Below are positions 1 through 7,414 of a DNA stretch of 9,040 nt, one piece after another (the first letter of the stretch is position 1; every line of letters begins with the position of its first letter). Location of the stretch: the NCBI GenBank assembly GCA_900756725.1, contig CAAELJ010000139.1, positions 1 to 9,040 on the forward strand, given 5' to 3'. Below the pieces are notes generated by a model. That model was not told the DNA's origin. It searched no databases and saw nothing but the letters and a program-made list of their open reading frames with translations. The position numbers were made by a program, and so were the translations under genes. This stretch comes from an uncultured Collinsella sp. GTDB lineage: Bacteria > Actinomycetota > Coriobacteriia > Coriobacteriales > Coriobacteriaceae.

Positions 1-36
1 GCTGACATCTAAAACGAGATGCTTGATTGACGTCCG

Positions 37-73
37 GGGTAGCTAAAAAAGCCCCGTCCCAAATTAGCTACCC
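37..73 (-). repeat. Inverted repeat downstream of rsmB, possible terminator
   Basis: GGGTAGCTAA at 37-46 is perfectly complementary to TTAGCTACCC at 64-73, giving a 10-bp stem with a 17-nt loop, 11 bp past the rsmB stop codon. Read on the minus strand, a run of six T lies at the loop/3'-arm junction (50 to 45) instead of after the stem, so this is not a textbook intrinsic terminator. A competing short stem, CGGGG 35-39 with CCCCG 52-56, is also possible. Its position at the end of the priA-def-fmt-rsmB cluster makes a role in ending transcription or protecting the 3' end plausible, but that is inference. Confidence 0.4.
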
Positions 74-83
74 AAGAGATTCC

Positions 84-1487
84 CTATGAGTTGCGGACCA
101 GTCTGGCGCAGAAGTGGCCGTCGTAGGAATCGGCGTTTACCGGAACGCTTTGGAAGAGGCCTCGATCGTTCTGGCGTACGGAGACGAGCTTCTTGGCCTG
201 ATCGAACTCGGGGAGTTGCAGAATCTGGGCTTCGGAGAGCGGCGCCACGGTAAAGCCGGCGCCCTCGGGAGAGGCCAGGAAGGCATCCACGACCTGCGTG
301 TTCTCTTCATCAAAGACCGAACAGGTGGCATAGATAAGCTCACCGCCGGCAGCCACGCGTGCAGCTGCCTCTTTGAGCATCGTCAGTTGCAGGCGAGGCA
401 GCTCGAACGTCACATCCTTTTCGGTCAGGCGCCACGGAATCTCGGGGTGACGACGCATGGTTCCGGTGCCCGAGCATGGGGCATCGATAAACACTGTATC
501 GAACAGAACGGGTTTACCAAGCATGGCATCGAACGACGTGAGGACCGCATCGAGCTCGCATGCATCACCCGAGACGGTACGAACGCCCTTGATACCCGCC
601 TTATGCAGGCGCGCGAGATTCTGGTCACACTTGCGATCGTGCAAATCGAGTGCAGTGTGCTGACGGTCGTAGCCGGCACGCTTAGCCTGGCACATCATCA
701 CATACGTCTTGGTACCACGACCGGCGCCAATCTCTAGGCAGCGCCCGGGACGAGTAGCCGCAGTAGCGATAAGCTGAGCGTTAAGGTCCGAGGCCACGGC
801 AGCCGCGCGCTCAAACACACCCGACGCAACCGTGGCCTGCGCATCGACCGGCGCATGGCAGCCCGGGAATACCGGCGCCACAAGCTGCGATAGGTACGGA
901 TCAGGCTTGGTTGCAAAGGCGTTCTCGTGCAAAGCGAGCGGCGCGGGCGCAAGATTTCCGGCAAAGTTGAGCGCGCCCTCGGGCGTATCGAACGAGGCCA
1001 TAATGCGAGCGCACAGCCAGCGCGGCATGCCCATCAGGCGAGACAGGCGAACCAAACGGCGCTCGGACTCATCAGCACCCGCGGCGGCGGCAAAGTCCAC
1101 GACGTTGTCCGCGACCTTATGCAGCACGGCATTCGCAAGACCGGCAGCCGACTTAGCGCCGCTACGAACCAGCTCAACGCCCTGACTCACGGCAACTCGG
1201 CCAGGGGTATGCAGGTAGAGCATCTCGAAGGCCGAGATGCGAAGCGCCATGCGAACGCGCGGCGCGACCTTTTTGGGCTTATCCAAAAACTGATCGAGCA
1301 ACTCATCCAAAATACCCTGCGTGGCGGCAACACCGAGCGCCAAGCGAGCGGCAAACGCGGAATCACGCTGGTCAATGGCCTTGGCGGAAGCACGGGAAGA
1401 CAACACGTCGCGCGCATACATGCCGCGACGGTCGGCTTCCATCAACACATCGAGCGCAAGCTTGCGCGCGGGAGAAAGCTTGCTCAT
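84..1487 (-). CDS. rsmB: 16S rRNA (cytosine-C5)-methyltransferase RsmB (NusB domain plus SAM methyltransferase)
   Basis: The 467-residue protein is predicted to transfer a methyl group from S-adenosylmethionine to C5 of a cytosine in 16S rRNA (C967 in E. coli). Residues about 1-140 form an all-helical NusB-like RNA-binding domain (SPARKLALDVL at the start, then RVRMALRISAFEMLYL). Residues about 195-467 form the methyltransferase. Motif IV is DAPCSGTG (335-342) and motif VI is YATCS (386-390), so the two cysteines of the RsmB/NOL1 family, C338 and the nucleophile C389, are present. The C-terminal DGHFCARL block is also typical. Motif I reads LEIGAGRGTKT (251-261) where the family usually has a C/AAPGGKT-type loop. 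ATG at 1487 is chosen because it overlaps the fmt stop codon as ATGA, which suggests translational coupling. A GTG at 1502 would add five residues but is less likely. It is the last gene of the minus-strand cluster. Confidence 0.93.
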   Translation of the reverse strand: MSKLSPARKLALDVLMEADRRGMYARDVLSSRASAKAIDQRDSAFAARLALGVAATQGILDELLDQFLDKPKKVAPRVRMALRISAFEMLYLHTPGRVAVSQGVELVRSGAKSAAGLANAVLHKVADNVVDFAAAAGADESERRLVRLSRLMGMPRWLCARIMASFDTPEGALNFAGNLAPAPLALHENAFATKPDPYLSQLVAPVFPGCHAPVDAQATVASGVFERAAAVASDLNAQLIATAATRPGRCLEIGAGRGTKTYVMMCQAKRAGYDRQHTALDLHDRKCDQNLARLHKAGIKGVRTVSGDACELDAVLTSFDAMLGKPVLFDTVFIDAPCSGTGTMRRHPEIPWRLTEKDVTFELPRLQLTMLKEAAARVAAGGELIYATCSVFDEENTQVVDAFLASPEGAGFTVAPLSEAQILQLPEFDQAKKLVSVRQNDRGLFQSVPVNADSYDGHFCARLVRNS

Positions 1488-2404
1488 GACAAAACACCCC
1501 ACGTCAGATCGGCACCCTGCAGGCCGGCAGCCCAGGCAGATGCAGCCATGGCACGCTTGCCATCGGGCTTAACCTCGAGCAGCTCGACCGCACCATCGGA
1601 AAGCCCAAGGTAGACACGCTTAGACTGAACAAGAACGCTGCCGGTGGCAAGCGACACGTCGGCGGGCGCAGCATCGAGCACACGCACGGACTTGCCGGCA
1701 ATCACGCAGCGAGCAGGTGCGGTGTCGGACGAAGCCAGCACGTGGCGCACGCAATCGAGCGCCGCCATCTGCGGATCCAGACGCATCTCCTGCTTGGAAA
1801 TCTTGGCAGCATAAGTGACGAGCGACTCATCCTGCTCAGTCCACACGGCGGTGCCATCGGCAAGCGAAGGAAGCGTATCGGCAAGCAACTTACCGCCAAG
1901 CTCACCAAGCTCCACGGTCAGCGCCTCAGCATGCTTACCGGCAACCGACGTGGAAGCCTGAGCACAATAAGCGCCCGTATCCACGCCATGTCCAATGCGC
2001 ATAATGGAAACGCCGGCAACATCATCACCAGCAAGAATGGCACGCTGAATGGGAGCAGCGCCACGCCAACGCGGCAGCAGCGAAGCGTGAACATTCACAA
2101 TGCCGAGCGGCGCCATATGCAGCACCTCATCGGGCAAAATGCAGCCATAGGCAGCCACACAGAAAATATCCGCCTGGGCAGCCTGGAGAGCAGCAACAAC
2201 CTCAGGCGTCATACGATTGGCCTCAACAACCGGCAACCCAAGCTCAAGCGCCTTGGCCTTAACAGGAGAAGGCTCAAGCTTCTTGCCACGCCCACGAACA
2301 GCATCGGGACGAGTAATGACAAGCGCAATCTCGTTCCCAGCCTCAACAAGCGAAGTCAATGAAGGCACAGCAAAATCAGGCGTACCCATAAACACAATAC
2401 GCAT
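1484..2404 (-). CDS. fmt: Methionyl-tRNA formyltransferase
   Basis: The enzyme formylates the methionine on initiator tRNA using 10-formyl-tetrahydrofolate, which marks it for translation initiation. At 306 residues it is close to the usual length of about 310. The N-terminal Rossmann-type formyltransferase domain opens with MRIVFMGTPDFAVPSL. The catalytic triad of the family is visible as N104 and H106 in NVHASLLPRWRGAAPIQ and D142 in GHGVDTG. The SLLP loop and the basic loop around residues 35-42 (AVRGRGKK), which contacts the tRNA acceptor stem in the E. coli enzyme, are both present. Residues about 205-306 form the C-terminal tRNA-binding domain. The ATG at 2404 is preceded by GAGGGGAG at a spacing of 9 nt. 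It is downstream of def, its functional partner, but a 362-bp gap separates them. Its stop overlaps the rsmB start. Confidence 0.96.
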   Translation of the reverse strand: MRIVFMGTPDFAVPSLTSLVEAGNEIALVITRPDAVRGRGKKLEPSPVKAKALELGLPVVEANRMTPEVVAALQAAQADIFCVAAYGCILPDEVLHMAPLGIVNVHASLLPRWRGAAPIQRAILAGDDVAGVSIMRIGHGVDTGAYCAQASTSVAGKHAEALTVELGELGGKLLADTLPSLADGTAVWTEQDESLVTYAAKISKQEMRLDPQMAALDCVRHVLASSDTAPARCVIAGKSVRVLDAAPADVSLATGSVLVQSKRVYLGLSDGAVELLEVKPDGKRAMAASAWAAGLQGADLTWGVLS

Positions 2405-2520
2405 AAAGAACGTCTCCCCTCAACCAAAGCCGAGACAGCTACAAATAACGGCGGAAAGCCAAGTACCCAGCCCATCCGCAAGAACAATTCAACAAGAACA
2501 AATATACCCAAAACCAAAGA

Positions 2521-2545
2521 AAGAGCCGCAATAAAAGCAGCTCTT
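2521..2545 (-). terminator. Weak intrinsic terminator or attenuator between def and fmt
   Basis: AAGAGC at 2521-2526 pairs with GCTCTT at 2540-2545. The stem extends through a G-U wobble (in minus-strand RNA) and two more G-C pairs to 2529/2537, leaving a 7-nt loop. On the minus strand the stem is followed by TCTTTGGTTTT, a broken U-rich tract. It could end some of the transcripts coming from priA-def before fmt. The interrupted U tract makes it weak, and read-through is likely. Confidence 0.4.
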
Positions 2546-2621
2546 CCAACAAAGCATTTATCAGCGAAGACGCCCCTCCCCGGCCCGACGGCACCCGGGC
2601 GAAAAGGAGCACGAAAACGCA

Positions 2622-2758
2622 GTCCCCTTCCGCCACAGGGCTTAGGTTATTGCTCCACGCGCAGTTCCGCACGAGCCGAAGAGCACTTAATGTGCTCTTC
2701 GTGCGAGCAGGACTGTTTGAGCATGGAGCAAAACCTAAGCCCTGTGGCGGAAGGGGAC
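2622..2758. repeat. 137-nt imperfect palindromic element (REP/MITE-like)
   Basis: The outer arms 2622-2648 and 2732-2758 are perfectly complementary over 27 bp, beginning with GTCCCCTTCCGCCACAGGGC. Inside them a second stem pairs TGCTCCA (2651-2657) with TGGAGCA (2724-2730). At the tip CGAAGAGCAC (2677-2686) pairs with GTGCTCTTCG (2692-2701) around a 5-nt loop. The segments between pair only partly. The element starts 8 bp downstream of the def stop codon. It has no coding capacity and no flanking target-site duplication that I can see. A long, multi-part hairpin of this kind fits a REP/BIME or MITE-like non-autonomous repeat. Copy number elsewhere in the genome cannot be judged from this window. 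Confidence 0.75.
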
Positions 2759-2766
2759 GGTGAGAC

Positions 2767-3303
2767 CTACTCCGTCTCGCCCGGTCGAGCGCCGCGGGCC
2801 AGGGCGTCCTGGTATTCCTTGACTGCTTTGATCCTCTGCATGGGCTTAAGGCGCTCGAACATGGTGTTGCCGTGGAGGTGATCGATCTCGTGCTGCAGGC
2901 ACACGCAGAACAGATCGCCCGTTGCCTCATAGCGAATCAGGTTGGCATCCAGGTCATACGCCTCGACGACGACATGATCGGGACGCTCGATCTCGCAGCT
3001 AATGCCGGGGATGGAAAGGCAGCCCTCGCTAAACGGCACCAGATGGTCGCTCTGCTCAACAATGACAGGGTTGATGAGCACGTACGGGTCATAGTCGTTC
3101 TTGTCGCTGTAATCGCAGTCGATGGTGACGAGCTGAATGAGCTCGCCGATCTGCGGGGCGGCCAGACCGCAACCGCCGTTGTCGAACATCATCTTCTTCA
3201 TCTTCTCGGCAAGCGCCTCGATCGCCGGGGTAATCTCCTCGATGACGGCGCACTCCTGGCGCAGACGAGGGTCGGGCGACAGTACGATTCCGTTGGCTTC
3301 CAT
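2767..3303 (-). CDS. def: Peptide deformylase
   Basis: This 178-residue metalloenzyme removes the N-formyl group from nascent proteins at the ribosome. All three family motifs are intact: GCGLAAPQ (44-51), EGCLS (93-97) and HEIDH (138-142). C95, H138 and H142 are the expected metal ligands (usually Fe2+) and E139 the catalytic base. The length is normal for a bacterial deformylase. Two ATG codons are close together at 3309 and 3303. I prefer 3303 because GAAAGG ends 6 nt upstream of it, whereas it would abut the 3309 ATG directly. It follows priA by 18 bp and is probably cotranscribed with it. The palindromic element begins 8 bp after its stop codon. The C-terminal tail (ARGARPGETE) is polar and unremarkable. 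Confidence 0.96.
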   Translation of the reverse strand: MEANGIVLSPDPRLRQECAVIEEITPAIEALAEKMKKMMFDNGGCGLAAPQIGELIQLVTIDCDYSDKNDYDPYVLINPVIVEQSDHLVPFSEGCLSIPGISCEIERPDHVVVEAYDLDANLIRYEATGDLFCVCLQHEIDHLHGNTMFERLKPMQRIKAVKEYQDALARGARPGETE

Positions 3304-3321
3304 GGCCATCCTTTCGGGTTG

Positions 3322-5775
3322 TTACATCAAATCATAGGCGTCGACGTCAACGCTCACGCTCACGCCGCGCACGGAGCCCGCCTCTTTGAGGCAGGCGTCG
3401 ATATCATCAGAGACATGGTACCCCACGGGCGACTTCACAAGCAGGTGGAAGCGATAACGGTCCTTGGCTCTCTCGATTACACACGAAGCCGGGCCCAGCA
3501 CCTGCGGCACAGCGCTACCCACCCGCAAAAAATCGGGAGCGGCGGCATGCCAGCGGCGCTTGAGCAACTTTGCGATACGCCCAATATAATCCTGCGCATC
3601 ATCCGCGTTCGCTGACCACACCAAAATGTTAACCAGGCGCACAAACGGCGGATACAGCGCTTCGCGACGCTGGTCCAAGTCGTAGTCGGTAAAGATCGAG
3701 CGATCATGCTCGGCAACGGCGCGAATGACCGGGTCCTCGGGCAGATAGGTCTGGATAATGACCTCGCCAGGGCGATCGCCGCGCCCGGCACGGCCGGCGA
3801 CCTGCTCCAGCAAATCGTAAGCGCGCTCCCCCGCTCTAAAATCGGGAAGCTTTAATGCAAAGTCGGCATTAACCACGCCCACAAGGGTAACCTCGGGAAA
3901 GTCGAGGCCCTTGGCGATCATCTGGGTGCCCAGCAGCACCGCGCAATCGGCGGCATCGAACTGTTCAAGCAACTTCTTGTGCGCGTCCTTGCCACGCGTG
4001 GAATCGGCGTCCATGCGAATGATGGCGACATCCTCGGGCAGCATCTGGCGCAAGGCGTCCTCGATCTGCTGCGTGCCTAGGCCCATTTTTGCCAGGTAGC
4101 GACTGCCGCATTTGGGGCAACGGCTCGTGGGCGCCGGATAGGGCTGCACGCGCCAGGACGAACCGCAGGTATGGCACTGCAACGAATGCGTGCGCTCGTG
4201 ATACGTGAGCGCGGTGGAACAGTGGTTGCAGGTGGGGACGCAGCCGCACTCGCGGCACATCAAAAACGGCGCAAAACCGCGGCGGTTGTGCAGCAGCACG
4301 GCCTTCTCACGACGCTCGACCACGCGTTCCAAGCCTTCCATTAGCGGTATTGAGAACATGGAGCGGCTGCCGTGCGAGAACTCGCGGCGCAGGTCGGCAA
4401 TGCGAACCTCGGGCAGCACGGCGTGTCCCGGGCGCTCGGGCATCTCGACGCGTGTCCAAGTGACACCGTTGAACGTGCCGCGGCGGCAGCGGTCGAGGGC
4501 CTCGGCAGAAGGCGTAGCCGAGCCCAACACGAGCGGGCAGTGATAGCGACGCGCCATCTCGGCCGCCACCTCGCGCGCATGGTAGCGCGGGCTGGAACCC
4601 TGCTTATAGCTGGTCTCGTGCTCCTCGTCGATGATGATGAGGCCCAGGTCGCTGAGCGGGCAAAAGAGCGCCGAGCGGGCGCCCACGACCACGCGTGCGG
4701 CACCGCTGGCGACCATATCCCACTGGTCTAGGCGCTCACCGGCCGAAAGGCGCGAATGGAACACAGCAACCGTCTCGCCAAAGCGCGAACGGAAGCGCCC
4801 GACGGTTTGGGCCGTCAGCGAGATCTCGGGCACAAGCACGCACGCTGAACGGCCGGCCTCGAGCACGCGCTCGATAGCGGAGAGGTAGACCTCGGTTTTA
4901 CCGGATCCGGTGACGCCGTCGACAAGGACTACGTCGCCGTGCGCATCCAGGCGAGCGCGCTCAATCTGCGCGAGCGCCTGCTGCTGGCCGTTCGTAAGTG
5001 CGACCGGCGCTTTACCGCTTGCCGAGGACAGCGTAGTCTGCTCGCTGCAACCGCGCCAGGCACGGCGCTCCTCCACCACCACGACGCCGCGTTTTTCGAG
5101 CGCCTTGATGGTCGCCGACATACTGTTGTAGAGCAAATTGAGGTCGCGCGTCGTGACCGGTCCGCACTGGAGCGCCTCGATGAGCTGACGCTGGCGAACT
5201 GCGGTCTTGGGCGGCGTATAGTCAAAGCCCTCGGGCGTAAGCATCACCCAGCGGTTTTGGATAGGCTTGACGGCGGGACGCTCGACCGTCCACGCCCCGT
5301 CATCGCCCTTAACGACACGCGGGCTGCCACCCGGAGGCAAAAACAGGCGCAGGCATTCGGAAAGCGTCGCGACATACTCGCGGCTCATCCAACGCGCTAT
5401 GCGCGCAGCCTCGGCGGTAAAGAGCGGTTTGCTGAGGACGGCCTCGATAGGCTTGATGCGCGCGGGATCGAGGGCGTCGTTACCTTGCAGGGCGGCCAGC
5501 TCGGGCGCGATGTCGACAATGTAGCCCGCGGCCGCACGGTTGCCAAAATGAACGAGGACGGTGGAACCGATCTGAGCATCGTTGGCGAGCGACTGCGGAA
5601 TGCCGTAGGCAAACGGCTCGGACAGCGCACGGGTCGGGATGTCGAGGACTACGCTCGCATAGGCGGCAACGGGTTCGGGTGCGGGCTCGGGCTGCGCCGG
5701 GGCGGCGGCGGGCGCCGGCGCCGCCGGAGTCTCCTCCGGTTCCGGCGAACTGAACAGCGACAGTTGCTCGGCCAT
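3322..5775 (-). CDS. priA: Primosomal protein N' (PriA), replication restart helicase
   Basis: PriA recognises stalled forks and D-loops, unwinds DNA 3' to 5' and reloads the replicative helicase. The 817-residue protein has an Ala/Pro-rich N-terminal extension (about 11-40), then the 3'-DNA-binding domain (about 40-140). A winged-helix region follows (about 190-240). The SF2 helicase core has Walker A GVTGSGKT (287-294), DEEH (383-386) with the following aromatic-rich loop (ETSYKQGSSPRYHAREVA), and GSATPS (418-423). Eight zinc-binding cysteines are in place: C507, C510, C516, C519, C534, C537, C553 and C556. Motif V (GTQMIAKGLDFP, 616-627) and motif VI (QVAGRAGRG, 658-666) are intact, so helicase activity is expected. 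ATG 5775 is chosen because AGGAGG lies about 10 nt upstream. A frame starting at 5814 would read back through the Shine-Dalgarno site. It is longer than the 732-residue E. coli protein, partly because of the N-terminal extension. Confidence 0.96.
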   Translation of the reverse strand: MAEQLSLFSSPEPEETPAAPAPAAAPAQPEPAPEPVAAYASVVLDIPTRALSEPFAYGIPQSLANDAQIGSTVLVHFGNRAAAGYIVDIAPELAALQGNDALDPARIKPIEAVLSKPLFTAEAARIARWMSREYVATLSECLRLFLPPGGSPRVVKGDDGAWTVERPAVKPIQNRWVMLTPEGFDYTPPKTAVRQRQLIEALQCGPVTTRDLNLLYNSMSATIKALEKRGVVVVEERRAWRGCSEQTTLSSASGKAPVALTNGQQQALAQIERARLDAHGDVVLVDGVTGSGKTEVYLSAIERVLEAGRSACVLVPEISLTAQTVGRFRSRFGETVAVFHSRLSAGERLDQWDMVASGAARVVVGARSALFCPLSDLGLIIIDEEHETSYKQGSSPRYHAREVAAEMARRYHCPLVLGSATPSAEALDRCRRGTFNGVTWTRVEMPERPGHAVLPEVRIADLRREFSHGSRSMFSIPLMEGLERVVERREKAVLLHNRRGFAPFLMCRECGCVPTCNHCSTALTYHERTHSLQCHTCGSSWRVQPYPAPTSRCPKCGSRYLAKMGLGTQQIEDALRQMLPEDVAIIRMDADSTRGKDAHKKLLEQFDAADCAVLLGTQMIAKGLDFPEVTLVGVVNADFALKLPDFRAGERAYDLLEQVAGRAGRGDRPGEVIIQTYLPEDPVIRAVAEHDRSIFTDYDLDQRREALYPPFVRLVNILVWSANADDAQDYIGRIAKLLKRRWHAAAPDFLRVGSAVPQVLGPASCVIERAKDRYRFHLLVKSPVGYHVSDDIDACLKEAGSVRGVSVSVDVDAYDLM

Positions 5776-5785
5776 GGCCCCAGCA

Positions 5786-5793
5786 CCTCCTAT
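5786..5793 (-). promoter_or_regulatory. priA Shine-Dalgarno site
   Basis: On the minus strand AGGAGGTG precedes ATG 5775 by about 9-10 nt and decides the priA start against the upstream in-frame ATG at 5814. It lies only about 20 bp past the gltX terminator stem, which leaves little room for a separate priA promoter. Confidence 0.75.
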
Positions 5794-5814
5794 TCCATAC
5801 GTATACAGAAACAA

Positions 5815-5841
5815 GAGCCCCGCTCGGGGTGAACGGGGCTC
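5815..5841 (-). terminator. Terminator after gltX
   Basis: GAGCCCCG at 5815-5822 pairs perfectly with CGGGGCTC at 5834-5841, an 8-bp GC-rich stem with an 11-nt loop. On the minus strand it is followed by TTGTTTCTGT, a moderately U-rich tail. It lies 23 bp after the gltX stop codon. Because priA follows at once on the same strand, the structure may act as a partial terminator that lets some gltX transcription continue into priA. Confidence 0.6.
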
Positions 5842-5864
5842 GGATACATGCGTTTACGCAGCTG

Positions 5865-7340
5865 CTACAGTGCCATCGTGCGGGCGCGGTCGATGCGCGC
5901 AAGGCAGTCGTCGCGGCCGACGAGCGCCATGGTCTCGCCCAGCGGGGGGCTCACCATGTTGCCGCAGACGGCGACGCGCACAGCTTGGAACACCACGCGC
6001 TTCTTGAGGTCCATCTGCTCGGGCAGCGGCTCAAGCGCGGCGTCGATGTTGGCGGCCGTCCACTCGTCCACGCCCTCGAGCGCGGCCTTGGCGGCATCCA
6101 GAATGGCGCCCATGCCTTCCTTGGCCAGGCCCTTGTTGACGGATTTCTCGTCATACTCGAGCGTCTCGGCCGTAGCAAAAATGGGAGCGGCGACGGTCAC
6201 GGCGTCGGCCGGCATCTTGGTGCGCGGCTTGACGATGGCGGCAAGCGCGTCGATCCAATCCTCGCCGTACTCGACATTGCCCTCAATGAAGCCTGCTTCG
6301 TGCAGCTCGGGGACCATGATCTCGTCGGCAAACTGAGCATCGGACATGCCGTTGATGTACTCGGCATTGACCCAGTCGAGCTTCTTGGGGTCGAAGGTCG
6401 CCGGGTTCTTGGAGATGCGGTCGAGCGAGAACTTGCTGGCCAGAACATCACGCGGAATGATCGTGGTCTCGCCGTCGAGCGACCAGCCGAGCAGCGCCAG
6501 ATAGTTGACGAAGGCGTCGGACAGGTAGCCAGCGTCGCGGTACTCCTCCACCGAGGTGGCGCCGTGGCGCTTGGAAAGCTTCTTGCCGTCAGCGCCCAGA
6601 ATCATGGAAATATGGGCGAACGTGGGCACGGGCGCGCCGAGGGCCTCGTAGACCATGACCTGGCGCGGGGTGTTGGAAAGGTGGTCGTCGCCGCGGATGA
6701 CGTGGGTGATCTTCATCATAGCGTCATCGACGACGGTCGCGAAGTTGTACGTGGGCGTACCGTCGGAGCGGAAGATGACAAAGTCGTCGAGCTCCTTGGC
6801 ATCGAAGGTCACCTCGCCATGGACGGCGTCGTGGATGACGACGTCGCCGCGGTCCTCGGGCACCTTGATGCGCAGGACGTAGGGCTCGCCGGCCTCGATG
6901 CGGCGACGGGCCTCCTCGGGATCCAAATCGCGGCAACGGCGCTGATAGCCCTGGAAGGGGTCCTTGCGCTCCTGCGCGGCCTTGCGATCGGCCTCGAGCT
7001 GCTCCTTGGTGCAGAAGCAGGGATAGGCCTTGCCCTCGTCCCAGAGCTGCTGGGCGGCCTGCTTGTACAGGTCCAGGCGCTCGGTCTGAGCATAGGGGCC
7101 AAAGTCGCCGCCCACCTCGGGACCCTCGTCCCAGTCAAGACCCAGCCAACGCATGGCGCGCAGAATGATCTGCGTGTTCTCGTCGGTGGAACGGGTGGGG
7201 TCGGTGTCGTCGATGCGCAGGATGAACGTGCCGCCGTTTGCGCGGGCAAAAGCCCAGTTATAGATAGCGGTGCGGGCGCCGCCGATGTGCAGCTTGCCCG
7301 TCGGTGAGGGTGCAAAGCGGACGCGAACGTCTGATGCCAT
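5865..7340 (-). CDS. gltX: Glutamyl-tRNA synthetase
   Basis: This class I synthetase attaches glutamate to tRNA. In bacteria lacking GlnRS the same enzyme also misacylates tRNA-Gln for GatCAB amidation, but which type this is cannot be told here. At 491 residues the length is normal. The HIGH motif is HIGG (18-21) within FAPSPTGKLHIGGART, and the KMSKS motif is KLSKR (254-258). LRIDDTDPTRS (41-51) and VIRGDDHLSNTPRQ are typical of the family, and the C-terminal anticodon-binding region covers about 330-491. Three cysteines match the E. coli zinc site (C108, C110, C136), but the fourth position is D138 where E. coli has histidine. ATG 7340 is chosen because GAGGAG lies 6 nt upstream. The frame extends 39 codons further upstream, but that part runs into the intergenic repeat and resembles no GltX. 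It diverges from metK and is followed by a hairpin terminator. Confidence 0.97.
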   Translation of the reverse strand: MASDVRVRFAPSPTGKLHIGGARTAIYNWAFARANGGTFILRIDDTDPTRSTDENTQIILRAMRWLGLDWDEGPEVGGDFGPYAQTERLDLYKQAAQQLWDEGKAYPCFCTKEQLEADRKAAQERKDPFQGYQRRCRDLDPEEARRRIEAGEPYVLRIKVPEDRGDVVIHDAVHGEVTFDAKELDDFVIFRSDGTPTYNFATVVDDAMMKITHVIRGDDHLSNTPRQVMVYEALGAPVPTFAHISMILGADGKKLSKRHGATSVEEYRDAGYLSDAFVNYLALLGWSLDGETTIIPRDVLASKFSLDRISKNPATFDPKKLDWVNAEYINGMSDAQFADEIMVPELHEAGFIEGNVEYGEDWIDALAAIVKPRTKMPADAVTVAAPIFATAETLEYDEKSVNKGLAKEGMGAILDAAKAALEGVDEWTAANIDAALEPLPEQMDLKKRVVFQAVRVAVCGNMVSPPLGETMALVGRDDCLARIDRARTMAL

Positions 7341-7380
7341 GGAAATCTCCTCGATTGCAGGATGGATGTCTAACCGCATC

Positions 7381-7410
7381 AGTATAAAGCAACAAAGCAA
7401 CCTCCGCACA
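7381..7410 (-). promoter_or_regulatory. Candidate gltX promoter
   Basis: On the minus strand TATACT (7386 to 7381) matches the -10 consensus at five of six positions. The best upstream -35-like box is TTGTGC with a long 19-bp spacer, so that half is weak. Transcription would start near 7374 and give a leader of about 34 nt with the GAGGAG ribosome site. The promoter lies between the gltX start and the double inverted repeat. Confidence 0.45.
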
Positions 7411-7414
7411 AAGG

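Larger units (their letters stand above)
2405..2766. other. 362-bp non-coding gap between def and fmt
   Basis: No convincing gene lies here. The part next to fmt (about 2440-2560) is A/T-rich compared with the genes. From the def side it contains a 137-nt imperfect palindrome (2622-2758), a short GC-rich stretch (2575-2620) and a terminator-like hairpin (2521-2545). Reading frames crossing it are shadows of def, or hydrophobic low-complexity readings of the T-rich minus strand, without a well-placed Shine-Dalgarno site. I could not fix a promoter for fmt. TATATT at about 2502-2507 on the minus strand is the best -10-like box, but it has no -35 box at proper spacing. Confidence 0.6.

Noticed and set aside
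6..21. CATCT/AGATG hairpin at the left edge
   Set aside because: The 5-bp stem is too short to call without the sequence beyond the window edge.
2489..2557. Short minus-strand frame of 22 codons with five Cys codons (starts MLCWKSCFYC) in the def-fmt gap, overlapping the terminator-like hairpin; a possible leader peptide
   Set aside because: The nearest purine-rich ribosome site is about 15 nt upstream of the ATG, too far. The Cys codons come from a T/G-rich low-complexity stretch, and fmt has no link to cysteine supply.
2583..2600. Small GCCCG/CGGGC hairpin in the def-fmt gap
   Set aside because: The stem has only 5 bp, there is no U tract on either strand, and such pairings are expected by chance in GC-rich DNA.
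2439..2930. Minus-strand frame of 163 codons running from inside def across the palindrome towards fmt
   Set aside because: The first third is def in another frame and the middle reads through the palindrome arms. The hydrophobic tail comes from T-rich DNA, and no start with a ribosome site fits.
5829..7307. Long plus-strand open frame of 492 codons opposite gltX
   Set aside because: It is the antisense shadow of gltX in GC-rich DNA. Its protein is a Gly/Val/Leu/His-rich reading with no recognisable domain, while gltX on the other strand has all its motifs.
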